A stretch of DNA of 64,000 bases from Cladorrhinum sp. PSN259 (taxonomy: Eukaryota; Ascomycota; Sordariomycetes; Sordariales; Podosporaceae). The position numbers were made by a program, and so were the translations under genes. Where the stretch lies: the NCBI GenBank assembly GCA_033725935.1, contig MU867123.1, positions 124,001 through 188,000 on the forward strand, in the 5' to 3' direction. A model generated the notes under the pieces. It did not search any database. It was not told the DNA's origin and was given only the letters and a program-made list of their open reading frames with translations. Of the stretch, positions 54,843-64,000 are shown one piece after another; within the stretch, counting starts at the first letter, position 1; the number at the start of each line of letters is the position of its first letter.

Positions 54843-56257
54843 CTATGTTTCCCGCTGACGAGGGTTTTACTACTATTTGTGAGGGGGGCGTGTGTGAACC
54901 AGTTTGATAATCTCGCTGTTGAGTAGGTCAGGCGGGTAGTGCAGGTGGATGGGAGGGTATGATGAGTTGGTGGAGAGGAGGATTTCTTGATGTTTGGCGT
55001 GGAACGTATTTGTGCGAAAAGGGACAAGGCTTTTTTGTGAGAAATGCCGCCCACCTGCCTACTAAGGCCAGGCGGTGGCCGACGCTTCCAGACACACCTA
55101 GATAGATTTTATCCAGGGTTGCTGGGAAGAAGAAAACCTTTCTTCCCACAACAACCACCTTCTCCCAGACTTCTCGTCTCCCCACAAACCGTCCATTCGG
55201 AAGACGGTCATCTCACCTCGCCGCCAAGCTTCATATTATCCCATTCTGAACAACCAAGTGACGCAGCAGAAAAAGTGCAGTTTTGATGTGCTGGGCTGCC
55301 AGAAATATGTACCCAGCCCGTAGGGACTGCATTATGTCTGACTTTTCCGTTTTAAGATGTGCAGGGTTTTGATGCTCAAGCTCAACAACCACTCAACCAG
55401 CCCCAAGGTCAATCCTTACAGTACTAGTACTTCTCACCCTCCCAGCAAACGTGGTTTCAGCCAATCACGCGGCCATGACATCAAACACCTGCGCGCCACA
55501 CCCCTTCTTTCATATCGTCACAGCCTGTATCACCATCTTCTCCAGGTTTCTCCCGCTCCTCATGTCCGACATTCCCTTACTAGAAGCAACAAATCTACCC
55601 GTCTTCCGTAATCTGCTCAGGAATGAGCATCGCTATTTTTGAGTGCCTTGATACTTGTATAGACTCCGCCACTGTTTCTCGAGTTTCTAGAGGGCCAGTT
55701 TAGTACTCAGGTGGGTGGACCACTGGGGAATCCCTGGTGTTGTATGTTGTAATTTTATTTTGCTGTTTTTGAACTCTATATATGCCTCCATCACTTACTC
55801 GAAGCCTCGGCATTTACACCACCTGTTTGACTTTGAGACAATAAATCTGGTAAAATAGAAAGATGTAAAAAGACCAGTATTGATTACCGGAATTAGAATC
55901 CGGAGTAATAACCGCCATACTATAAAACTGTGAATTTGTAGTGGAGGGCTTGGTCGGCAAAGGCGAATGTCGTGCTACATATGTCTTATGATGGCACAAC
56001 AGACAACCACACAGACCACCCACTTGAATATTTCTTGCTGAAAGATGCGCAACGGCGTCCAGCTATGTTTATGCATGCTAAGGACGTCACGAGATTTTCA
56101 AGAACTATGCTAAGGAGGCACAGGCTCTTGAAAGATTGGGTTGAAGATTGAATAATGAAATATTATCGTTACCTAGTCCTAGGCTTTAGCACCCAGCGAC
56201 TGGCACTTCTTGATGTTGAATCTTTCTAGTTATGTAAGAGGCTAACCTTAGGTATCG
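54843..56257. other. intergenic, AT-rich toward the right
   Basis: No gene is recognised. Short open frames near 55,357-55,642 lack any support. Confidence 0.45.
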
Positions 56258-56400
56258 CGAGATCTTGGCTGTGGGCGTTGTCGTGGCGCCTGCGACCGAG
56301 TCGTGCCTTATCAATCGAGCCTATCTTGTGTATAATTGTATAATAATTATTCGGGTTATTTTTTCTTCCGGTTATGCCCGATAACGCTCTGAATTAACAA
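56258..56400 (-). repeat. dispersed repeat, copy B
   Basis: The reverse complement of this segment matches 36,209-36,353, including the stretch around GTCGCAGGCGCCACGAC. The two copies are 20 kb apart in inverted orientation. Confidence 0.85.
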
Positions 56401-57374
56401 AGAAATAAATCAAATCCAAAAGTCGATTCGATATAATGGATTCAACTATATATGGTTAGGATTATGTATATCATAGAACTCCCTGGAGAACCGCTATTGT
56501 CACCTCAACACGCGCCTCCATCGCAAACCACGACCTTTATGGGCTCCAGAACACGGTACGCTCTTCCCCTACCTTGTTTCCGGGTATCTAGGCACCCAAG
56601 ATGGTCAGTTTTAGGTTTGTAACCGGTTCGGTGCGAGGTGCTTTTACGATGCGGGAGCTACATCCTCTGCAGGGAACTATCCACACGCGCGAGTTCGACT
56701 CCTTTCAAGTTTCAGCAGTGCTGCACGGCGGATTCGTCACAGATAAGCGGGAAACCCAGACAAGCAAGTGACACACTTCGTGTTCGGCAGTACGGAGTAC
56801 ACAGACCCCGGCCCCTTCATGATCCCGTCATCCAGGCCAGCCAGTGCGACTGCAAATTTCTCGCGAACCAAGGAACAATCGCGATGATAACAACCTCGAC
56901 TCGTCATTTTAGCGCTCCTACACTTTCCACCAGTCCTCGGGAAATACAAACGAGAGACCGCTTGAGCCAATCCGCTGCTCCTACTCCTACTTCAAGGGAT
57001 GCGATCAATGAGAAATCCCCCAGAGGCTGTCACGCTCCCGTGCACAGTGCCAGTTTGGGACTCTAACGGCCCTCGATGCAAGCCATAGATCCGGACTGTA
57101 ACTTGTATCTGCACGCCCAGCCCCTTATGGTTAAATGCTGCGCCTCTATCACACTGCAGGTGTATCTAAACTTGGTAGCAAGTTGTGCGGCCGCCGGAGG
57201 GCTGCCTCTGGGCAAAAGAGTGGGTTAATGTTGTATAAATAAGTGACCTCTGTCGCAGACCTGGAGGAGGGGGCCACACATCCGCCAAGGGCACTACTAC
57301 TGAGGGTTATTAGATACAACTTTCTCCCTCTTCAAAATTCACAATAGAATTTTGATTTTTTTACTTTCTTTCAA
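56401..57374. other. intergenic before the acidic-repeat gene
   Basis: A 142-codon plus-strand frame (56,638-57,066) has no recognisable features. The right end is the promoter of the next gene. Confidence 0.45.
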
Positions 57375-59372
57375 ATGTCTAACTTCTTGGAACTCAACAC
57401 AGGTGGCCGCCCAGGCTGCAAATTCGGCTCTCTTCAGACGCTGCGCTCATTCCTCGGCCTCGCTCCGCCCTACAGAAGCTGTCTCGCCAGCGCTCGCCGC
57501 GGTCGGAATGCCCCCCATTGCTCGAACACAATTAATAGGGAAATAGCTGGCGCAGTTGAGGGTCTGCTCAGTGATTTGCTTATAACCGCTATCCCTTCGG
57601 CCGGAGCGTGTGGCCTCCTCGAGACGCTCTTAAGGTATGCTGTATGTGGCCAGAGCCATAGGCATCAAAAAAAGATACCCGAGCTCCGCGATCAATGGCT
57701 GGATAAGCTATGGGCCGAATACCTCCGCGCGCACGGGCTGGATATACGGCGTTTGAAGAGGCCAGTGGGCCCCCTTGCAAATGATACGTGGGAGTCCGCT
57801 CTCGAAGTGGCACGGGGGTTGGAATACGGAGTTAAGGAGGCAGCCGTCGACGATTATGTCTCTGAGGACCGTGATGATGATGATGGGCTTGATGACAGTG
57901 AATCGTTCGATGACGGTGGTGTGTTTGATGATAATAGCGGTGTGCTTGGTGACGGGAGTTCATTCCCCGGGGAGGAGCTTGTCTTGACCCCGGACACAAC
58001 CATCACAGACTTTAGCGAAAGCGCCTCGCAAGAGACTGAGAAAGGGTTAGAATTACAGGAAATTGGCCATGAGCAGATGATGCGCGCCAGCCTGGACGAT
58101 TTGTACCATCAGGTGGCATATGAAAATGCAATCTTGGACCCGCACGGCCAAGAAGAGGAGGATGCTGACGTGGAAGTCATTGGTTCTGCTGAAGAGGAGG
58201 ATGAGTACGAGGAAACCAACCATCTCGTTGAAGAGGGGGGTGCTTATGAGGAAACCATTCGTTCAGCTGCAGAGGAGGATGGTTACGAGGAGGATCATAC
58301 TCATGATGAAGCTATTAGTCCTGCCGAGGACGATCATGCTTACGTGGAAGCTACTCAATTTGCTGAGGAGGAGGAGGATATTGACCAGGAACCCATTATT
58401 CTCGGCGAGGAGAAGGATACTTGCGAGGAAACCAACCATCTCGCTGAAGAGGAGGATGATGACGAGGAGGATACTTGTGAGGAAGCTATTAGTTCTGCTG
58501 AGGAGGAGGAGGATATTGACCAGGAACCCATTATTCTTGGCGAGGAGAAGGATACTTGCGAAGAAACCAACCATCTCACTGAAGATGAGGGTGTCTATGA
58601 GAAAACCATTCGTTCAGCTAAAAAGGATGCTCCCGAGGAAACCAACAGTCCTGCCACGTTCGACAGGTACTGCTCCAAACCGCAAAGCCCGCTCGCTCAG
58701 CTAAATCAGCTCCTGAACAAGGTAACAGAGACGGTCCCGCATACAGGGCGCTGTACAGGCTACATATACGCCTTCGCACGGCCCTCGCTCCCTGGCTTTT
58801 TAAAGATCGGCTTCGTCGAAGAGAAGGACAAGGCCAACCGGCCATATACCGACCCCGTCGACAGCCGGCTGGCAAGGTGGAAGGCTCAGTGCGGCCAACC
58901 AGTAACAGAAGTGTTCCGCAGGCACATCGACTGCAATGGAGTAAATAGAATAGAGAGCTTAGTGCACTTGACGCTGAAAGAATACCGACGGGTCCAGGCC
59001 CCCCCGTGCCAGCCGTGCGAAAAGCGGAAAGAGACAGCAAAATCCGGGAGCGGCGGGAACCATAAAGAGTGGTTCGAGATCGACCCCCAGACAGCTGAAC
59101 GGGTGGTGCATGCATGGGCATCGTTTGCGAAGGGATCCGAGTCGCCTGCGAAGGAATCGCCGTATGACGCGTACGGCAGACTCGACGACTTTTGGACTGT
59201 GAATATAGACGCCGAGAAAAAGCGAATTGCAGACACCACGATAACGCGAAGCAGGAGTAAAGAGCCGATTAAAGTCTGGTTCGAGACGAGAATGCAGAGG
59301 TTTTTAGAAGAGAATGATACAAGACTGGCATTTGATAGTATTCTTAGTGAGCGCTATGACTTGTTTTTATAA
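57375..59372 (+). CDS. T5orf172/MUG113-domain protein with acidic repeats
   Basis: An intronless frame of 665 residues starting at ATG 57,375. Residues 1-150 form a basic/helical domain without a known match. Residues about 160-435 are extremely acidic, with degenerate repeats such as EEEEDIDQEPIILGEEKDT and CEETNHL. One 88-bp block recurs exactly or nearly so (58,362-58,449 and 58,497-58,584). Residues about 455-575 carry the T5orf172/MUG113 domain, a GIY-YIG-like fold: GYIYAFARPSLPGFLKIGFV, DSRLARWKAQC, NRIESLVHLTLKEYRR, CQPC and HKEWFEI. In phage T5 and Schizosaccharomyces MUG113 this domain is linked to DNA binding or meiotic expression. In filamentous fungi such proteins are numerous and uncharacterised. 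Nuclease activity is possible but unproven. Confidence 0.85.
   Translation: MSNFLELNTGGRPGCKFGSLQTLRSFLGLAPPYRSCLASARRGRNAPHCSNTINREIAGAVEGLLSDLLITAIPSAGACGLLETLLRYAVCGQSHRHQKKIPELRDQWLDKLWAEYLRAHGLDIRRLKRPVGPLANDTWESALEVARGLEYGVKEAAVDDYVSEDRDDDDGLDDSESFDDGGVFDDNSGVLGDGSSFPGEELVLTPDTTITDFSESASQETEKGLELQEIGHEQMMRASLDDLYHQVAYENAILDPHGQEEEDADVEVIGSAEEEDEYEETNHLVEEGGAYEETIRSAAEEDGYEEDHTHDEAISPAEDDHAYVEATQFAEEEEDIDQEPIILGEEKDTCEETNHLAEEEDDDEEDTCEEAISSAEEEEDIDQEPIILGEEKDTCEETNHLTEDEGVYEKTIRSAKKDAPEETNSPATFDRYCSKPQSPLAQLNQLLNKVTETVPHTGRCTGYIYAFARPSLPGFLKIGFVEEKDKANRPYTDPVDSRLARWKAQCGQPVTEVFRRHIDCNGVNRIESLVHLTLKEYRRVQAPPCQPCEKRKETAKSGSGGNHKEWFEIDPQTAERVVHAWASFAKGSESPAKESPYDAYGRLDDFWTVNIDAEKKRIADTTITRSRSKEPIKVWFETRMQRFLEENDTRLAFDSILSERYDLFL
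58362..58584 (+). repeat. coding direct repeat, 88-bp units with 135-bp period
   Basis: GCTGAGGAGGAGGAGGATAT starts the first unit (58,362) and recurs at 58,497, with only a few substitutions over 88 bp. Confidence 0.9.
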
Positions 59373-60441
59373 TTAATATAGTTGACAATCTCCCAACCCC
59401 AGAATACGAATTAATTGCCTCTGCTCGCTCCACACTCTTCTTGCGGTGCACAAGTTCATATCGCGCTGGGACTGTTCCGCTAGTTGACGGCTCCCATGTG
59501 CGTACTTTGTCTCGACGCTTTACTGCTACTACCTCTCAAGTTTAAACGCACTCCTGCTCTGACGGACTTGTAGGAATGGCAAAGCTGGAAGGACAAGGAG
59601 CGATATCGGCGAGTTTACCAAATCGGGATGCAAGGTAGGGTACGATGGTCGTGTTGGTTCGCTAAATCGGATGAGAGTTGAAATCCGCAAGAGACTCCGC
59701 ATTCCGCAGAAATATGATCTCCGTGAGGAAAAAAAAAAAAAAGTTGTTGTACCTAGGTGAGTCTGGAATGGAATGGAAGTTTCAGGTCCCGCCCGTGACA
59801 TTGGGAACTTTGTGACACTAGGAACTTTTGTTTGATGTCATAAAAAGTCTTAAACTCGTTTCTTCGTCCAAATCTATCAGTTAACAACGCACGAAGACAT
59901 CACCAGCACGCCCCAAACGAGTGGTAATATCGACGACCGTGATGAACATACTGTCTGTTCAAGTTTGACGACAGAAAAATATCTTTGACGTCTCTCATTC
60001 TCAGAATGAACATCCGGTGCACGTGGACTGTCGGTGGGCTCGGAAGGCCCGGCCCTCATGGATGGCAGGCCGCGAATGTCTCAGCAAAACGGGACAATAA
60101 TCCGGGTCCGTCAATACCATAAACACCAATAAATGACGTTATCATAAGATTTTTTTTTTCTCCCCAACTACTCAATCTCAGACACGGCACACATGGAAAC
60201 CGGAGGATCATGTCGGCGGAATGATGAAAAGGAAGAAAAAAAGAAAAAAAGAAAAAAAGAAGCGCACGAGAGAGAAGAATCCAAAAGCCCCTCCACGCTC
60301 CTGAATTCCATCATCTATAAATTCTAAACGGGAACTCCTCAAGTTCGACATGATGCTCCATCTAAATCACACTATTCACAGACATTCAAGCCCTCTACTA
60401 CAACAGCTTCAGCATATTTCAAGCTGTTCACAAAAAAAAAA
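59373..60441. other. intergenic, hydrophobin promoter
   Basis: No gene is seen. A purine-rich microsatellite (AAAGAAAAAAAGAAAAAAAG type) lies near 60,229-60,265 and a T tract near 60,150. Direct ATGATGCTCC at 60,350 begins a short frame unrelated to the hydrophobin. Confidence 0.5.
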
Positions 60442-61035
60442 TTGAAGGTCTCCGCCATCATCTTCCTCCCAGTCCTCGCCGGCCTTGCCGCCGCCGCCCC
60501 CCGGCCTGCTGAGGCTGTTGAGGCTGCCGATGGGGCCATCTCCCCCGTCATCGGCGCACTTCTCAGCGGTAGCACCTCCGGCGGCGGCAGTGGCGGTAGC
60601 CTTGGCGGTCTTATTACCGGTCTTCTCGGCGGCGGCGGCAGCAGCACCAGCAACAGCAACAGCAACACACAGGCCGCTGCCGCCCAAGCTGACACCAGCG
60701 GGCCTCCTTGCGGTACGAGCGGCTTGTATGGTACACCCACCTGCTGCGAGGTCGATGTCCTCGGTGTGGCCGATTTGGTGTGCAGCAGCGGTAAGTTGAC
60801 GGACATGATAACAGAGAATCTTGACCTGTTACTGATATAATGCATCTTAGCTCCCGGCAACCCCTCAACCGCGGCTGGTTACAGAGCCGGCTGCGCTGCA
60901 GTTAGTCGCCAGCCCAAGTGCTGCGTGCTGAAGCTTGTGAGTAGTAATTGCTTGTGGTCATGTCGCAGCGGTGAAAGATGACTGACTACGGTTCTGTAGG
61001 CCAACCTTGCTAGCGTTCTCTGCCGTGACCTCTAA
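60442..61035 (+). CDS. class II hydrophobin; expected ATG reads TTG
   Basis: Exons 60442-60790, 60851-60936 and 61000-61035 splice to 156 residues. Eight cysteines fit class II spacing: C-X10-CC-X11-C-X16-C-X8-CC-X11-C (CGTSGLYG, TCCEVD, LVCSS, AGCAA, KCCVLK, LCRDL). A signal peptide follows the first codon (KVSAIIFLPVLAGLAAAA), and a Gly/Ser/Asn-rich spacer of about 60 residues precedes the first cysteine. Class II hydrophobins self-assemble at air-water or hyphal surfaces. The codon where the family starts MKV is TTG at 60,442, right after ten A residues. No in-frame ATG exists upstream before 60,340. A single A-to-T change, a sequencing error or non-AUG initiation would all explain it. Confidence 0.75.
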
Positions 61036-61210
61036 GATATATCGGCAATTGGCCAATGTCAAATTAAACTGTGTTGGGCGTTGCGTTACGCGCATCGTAA
61101 TATGACTGAGGAGGGCACTTTTTCTTTGCAGAATGATATCCTTTCAGGACCTAGAAGTATTGTGTTGAATGATATTGATACGAAGGAGAAGTAACTATGC
61201 AAGTTCTTGA
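61036..61210 (+). other. hydrophobin 3' flank, duplicated at 63.8 kb
   Basis: GATATATCGGCAATTG, CTGAGGAGG.CACTT and GAAGTAACT blocks recur in the same order downstream of the decayed copy at 63,522. Confidence 0.75.
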
Positions 61211-61426
61211 AGGATCTTAGCCGACGCGAATCGTAGGCCTGAGTGAAAAAAAAAGATATATATATATATATATATATATGAGTGCCGAAAGAACCTTTGT
61301 TGAGTTGAAACCCAGACATCAGAACTTTCCATCTTCCCATCAATGAACCTACGCACTTTTCTCCGGGACTTATCATTCCAATAAATTCTGCTCGTTTTCT
61401 CAATCCTTAACCCAGCTTAGACAATA
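61211..61426 (+). repeat. displaced, ATG-less copy of the exon-cassette gene promoter
   Basis: AGGATCTTAGCCGACGCGAA and GAGTGCCGAAAGAACCTTTG through AACCCAGCTTAGACAA match 53,397-53,591 at roughly 80-85 percent by eye. The position of the start codon (GACAACATGG in the source) reads GACAATAGTTGG here. A longer TA microsatellite replaces the short TATATATA. No coding sequence of the parent gene follows. Confidence 0.88.
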
Positions 61427-61739
61427 GTTGGCTTTGCTCCTGGTAATCAGGTGGCTGGTCGCTGACGTTTTGCGGGTGAGTTTGCCAAAAGATAACACCT
61501 AGGGTAATATTTTTCAGGATAGAGAGGGGTATACTGAGAGAGAGAGTGGCACGAGGATGCTGAAAATAACTCAGAGACCTACGCGTGGGAGAGCTGCCGT
61601 AATTGGGGGCCGGCCATATCTTGGTCAGCTTTTCTAATGAAGAAAAAGCTAAAATTCCAAAATCCAAAATCCCCAAAAAAAACCAGCCCAGGCCGAAATC
61701 TCCCAAGCGCAACTAAATAGAAATCGATACTGGTGATAA
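61427..61739. other. short intergenic segment
   Basis: Nothing is recognised between the displaced promoter and the convergent gene. Confidence 0.4.
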
Positions 61740-63139
61740 CTAGTCACTCGTATTTCCTTGTGAGCTCTCTTGGTAAGACGACCCCATAACTGCTGTGCCT
61801 AACTGGGGTTTGAGCTTGTGCCCCTTGCCGTAACGATCTAGGAACTGCGAGGTCCTACTTCCATCTTCCACAGGGGGGACAATCTGTGGCTTACCCTCGG
61901 GCAACATCATCCGGGCGCCCGGGGAAAAGTCGCGCGAGATCTGCTGGATCGTAGCGTCACTAACCTGGCCCCCGAACTGCACGCCTTTAGGGCCCACGAA
62001 AATGTCCTTGGCATGTACAGCCCTGTTGGTGGTAGAGGCAAAGAACTGGAGGACTTCGTCTTCTCCTCTGAGGTTATCAAAGACGTTGATGTTGACTTTG
62101 GTCACGCTCTCATTGGCTTTGGAGCAGACGTCGATGCACAACCTTGCTGTTTGCCATTCTGCGTGCAGCATCTCGAGCTTGGCAGCTTCCTCTGGCGACG
62201 ATAGGGCCTTCTTCGCCGTCGTCATAAGCCGCTCGACTACCGTCTTAAGATGTTCTTCCAACCGCTGCGAGGCAATGCCCAGGGCGTCTCTGCATCCCTC
62301 TAGGCCATCCACCGTGATCTGCTCGGCCACGGGAACCCCCGTAGCCCGCGCCTCGCCCCGGGGCTGCCCGCGGTTCGCCGCCAGCGTGGGCTGGATCTGG
62401 TTGATGTGCGCCGATAGCTGAGAGCAGATGAAGATGCACTGCTGCGCGCTGGACCGCTCCTCCTCCATTTGCCGCACGAGAGCCGCATCCTCGCTCGACA
62501 GGTTGGCGGCTCGGAGGAATTCTGATTGTAGTTTCTCGCTGACGTTATCGAGGTGATCTTGAAGGTCGGCAGTAGTGTCGCGTATCATGGACTTGTATTT
62601 GTCGAGGCTTTCGGCCGAGATGGAAGACTGCCGGCTAGACCGAGGGAGGGGAAAACAAGCCCCGTCGTCAGCAAATATTGTACCATCGCAGTTAGAGAGG
62701 GGCTGCCTTGCGCTACCTACAGGTTGGCGTTGACCAGCGCAATGGTAATGGTCGACTTGTAGCCCGCTAGCATCCTCCGAAACTCGTCGATGCCGTCGCC
62801 CATGTACCTCAGTTTTGCCCAGTCGCGGAAGCTTGTTCCTGACCCGCTCGACCGCGACGAGAATTTCGCGACGGCTGCTTCAAACTCCCGACACGCCCTT
62901 CCGCATCGGAGCAGTGGCAGCTTCAGCGCTGTGAGGTCTATGTCTTTGTGTTTTTCAACCGTTTCGGAGAGGGACTGCAAGACGACGGCGAGAGCCTCGA
63001 GCTCTTCCTTGAGGTCGCGCACATTCTTCGGGTGGCTGCGGTAGCTCTCAATCGCTTTGTAGAGCACGACGCTGGACTGGAAGGTGAAAGTCACCAAGGT
63101 CAAGAGCCCGGAGGCCAGGCTCACCGGGTCTGCCACCAC
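61740..63139 (-). CDS. PigL_N-type helical-domain protein
   Basis: Exons 63139-62721 and 62634-61740 (86-bp intron) give 437 residues. Residues 1-140 (MVADPVSLASGLLTLVTFTF, YRSHPKNVRDLKEELEALA, FRDWAKLRYMGDGIDEFRRM) are the fungal N-terminal helical domain annotated as 'azaphilone pigments biosynthesis cluster protein L N-terminal', common on fungal NLR, ankyrin and orphan proteins. The rest is a long helical region (EERSSAQQCIFICSQLSAHI, EWQTARLCIDVCSKANESV) and a disordered tail with DIFVGPKGVQFGGQVSDATI, which ends at SQGNTSD. This last region recurs in fungal proteins with that N-terminal domain. A signalling or cell-death adaptor role is plausible but not shown. It lies between the intact and the decayed hydrophobin. 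Confidence 0.85.
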
Positions 63140-63521
63140 ACTGCTCGCCCTGGCACGGCGATCGCAGAAGTTAACTTGGTACTGTCGTTGGAAAGGATGG
63201 GGACGAAGAGCGAGGTTGTCTCATGGGGACGTCCAACTGCGCTGCCGCTGAGCCATGCTCCATCCTGTGACTGCAGAGTGCGGGGTGCTAAGCTGGCTGA
63301 GCCAACCAGCAGCAAGCCCGGCCTGGTGTGCAAGGATTATTCCACAAGAAGTAGTTTAGCATGTTGCGGCCCAGCATACCGAAAATGATATTTAGCCTAT
63401 CCGTACGCTGTTAGCAAATCCCAAGCGCCCAAGTAAACACTGAGCCGGGCCTGAGCCGGGGTGAGCAGTGTCACGTAGACGAGGTACCAAAAAGGGAATT
63501 TCATATGCCCAGATTCGTCTT
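63140..63521. other. intergenic, promoter of the helical-domain gene
   Basis: No other feature is seen. Confidence 0.4.
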
Positions 63522-63915
63522 GGACAACAGAGAATCTTGACTACTATTACTGATAATGGATCTTAGCTCCCGTCACCACCCCCCAACCGCGGCTGGTTAG
63601 AGAGCCGGCTGCGCAGCAGTTGGTCGCCAGCCGCGCTGCAGTTAGTCACCAGCCCAAGTGCTGCGTGCTGAAGCTTGTGAGTAGTAACGCCTGTGGATAT
63701 GTCGTAAGGGTGACAGGTGACTGGCTGGTGCTCTGTAGGCTACCTAAACCTTGCTAGCATTCTCTGCCGTGATCTCTAACATATATCGGCAATTGACTGA
63801 TATAGCTGAGGAGGACACTTGTCTTTGAAGAATGATATGCCTTTGGAGCCTAGAATTATTCTCTACCCAGGTGGTGGACGAGTGTTGGGTTGAAGGAAAT
63901 TGACAAGGAAAAGTA
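63522..63915 (+). pseudogene. partial hydrophobin copy, decayed
   Basis: This region aligns with 60,804-61,196: intron 1, exon 2, intron 2, exon 3 and 3' flank of the hydrophobin, in the same orientation. It has no first exon. Exon 2 has TAC changed to TAG (GGCTGGTTAGAGAGCC) and an internal duplication of about 25 bp (CAGTTGGTCGCCAGCC repeated as CAGTTAGTCACCAGCC). Exon 3 remains recognisable (CTTGCTAGCATTCTCTGCCG). It cannot code a hydrophobin. Confidence 0.88.
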
Positions 63916-64000
63916 ACTGTCCATGTTTTTGCCAAATATCATTTCGCTCCTTCTCGAAAGGTCCATGAGATATTCTCTCGGTGACGTGAATGGTTGGCAC

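Noticed and set aside
56638..57066. 142-codon plus-strand frame
   Set aside because: Composition is not protein-like, and there is no homologous motif or splice extension.

Overview
This is nuclear DNA of a filamentous ascomycete (Pezizomycotina, probably Sordariomycetes-like). The evidence is short GT-AG introns of about 50-170 bp with CTRAC-type branch sites, two HET-domain genes, two genes with the fungal helical N-terminal domain, a class II hydrophobin, an AA9 polysaccharide monooxygenase, an extracellular intradiol dioxygenase and two tyrosinases. No family here is specifically bacterial or viral. Gene models below were spliced by eye. Most join in frame to a complete codon count, but none has transcript support.

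Layout. 0-6.6 kb: a P-loop G-domain gene cut by the left edge, a divergent Hsp70-like ATPase gene and a HET-domain gene whose frame is broken by an 18-C tract. 6.6-8.4 kb: AT-rich spacer with a 520-bp terminal-inverted-repeat element and a perfect 8-bp target duplication. 8.4-10.6 kb: MATE transporter. 11-12.7 kb: decayed AT-rich DNA with gene relics. 12.8-17.3 kb: secreted tyrosinase, truncated AAA-ATPase, YhhN/TMEM86-like membrane protein. 17.6-18.0 kb: second small inverted-repeat element. 18.3-25.8 kb: ankyrin protein, Cys-rich membrane protein, then a head-to-head pair of C2H2 zinc-finger genes, one with an octapeptide array and one with about 15 nearly identical ankyrin repeats. 26.9-35.4 kb: phospholipase C, intracellular-type tyrosinase, intradiol dioxygenase, AA9 LPMO. 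36-43.9 kb: repeat remnant, Cys-rich membrane protein, tRNA-Val(AAC), divergent P450, PhoD phosphatase. 43.9-49.6 kb: second HET gene, a coiled-coil gene interrupted by one stop, small membrane proteins. 49.6-53.6 kb: long gene-poor spacer ending in a 187-bp-period tandem duplication. 53.6-54.8 kb: a Cys-rich secreted protein gene built of repeated exon-intron cassettes. 57.4-59.4 kb: acidic-repeat protein with a T5orf172/MUG113 domain. 60.4-64 kb: a class II hydrophobin without a normal ATG, a displaced copy of the Cys-rich gene's promoter, a helical-domain gene, and a decayed partial hydrophobin copy.

How the parts relate. Two functional themes recur. One is recognition and incompatibility-type proteins (HET domains, fungal N-terminal helical domains, ankyrin arrays, Hsp70-like and G-domain ATPases/GTPases). 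The other is secreted attack on phenolics and plant polymers (tyrosinase beside an intradiol dioxygenase, then an AA9 LPMO, with a second tyrosinase 16 kb away). These lie among MITE-like elements, relics with stop codons at sites compatible with C-to-T change, homopolymers and local duplications. Strongest leads for unusual biology: the zinc-finger/ankyrin head-to-head locus (22.9-25.8 kb), the exon-cassette gene (53.6-54.8 kb), and the piecewise duplication linking the Cys-rich gene promoter and hydrophobin fragments (53.4-63.9 kb).
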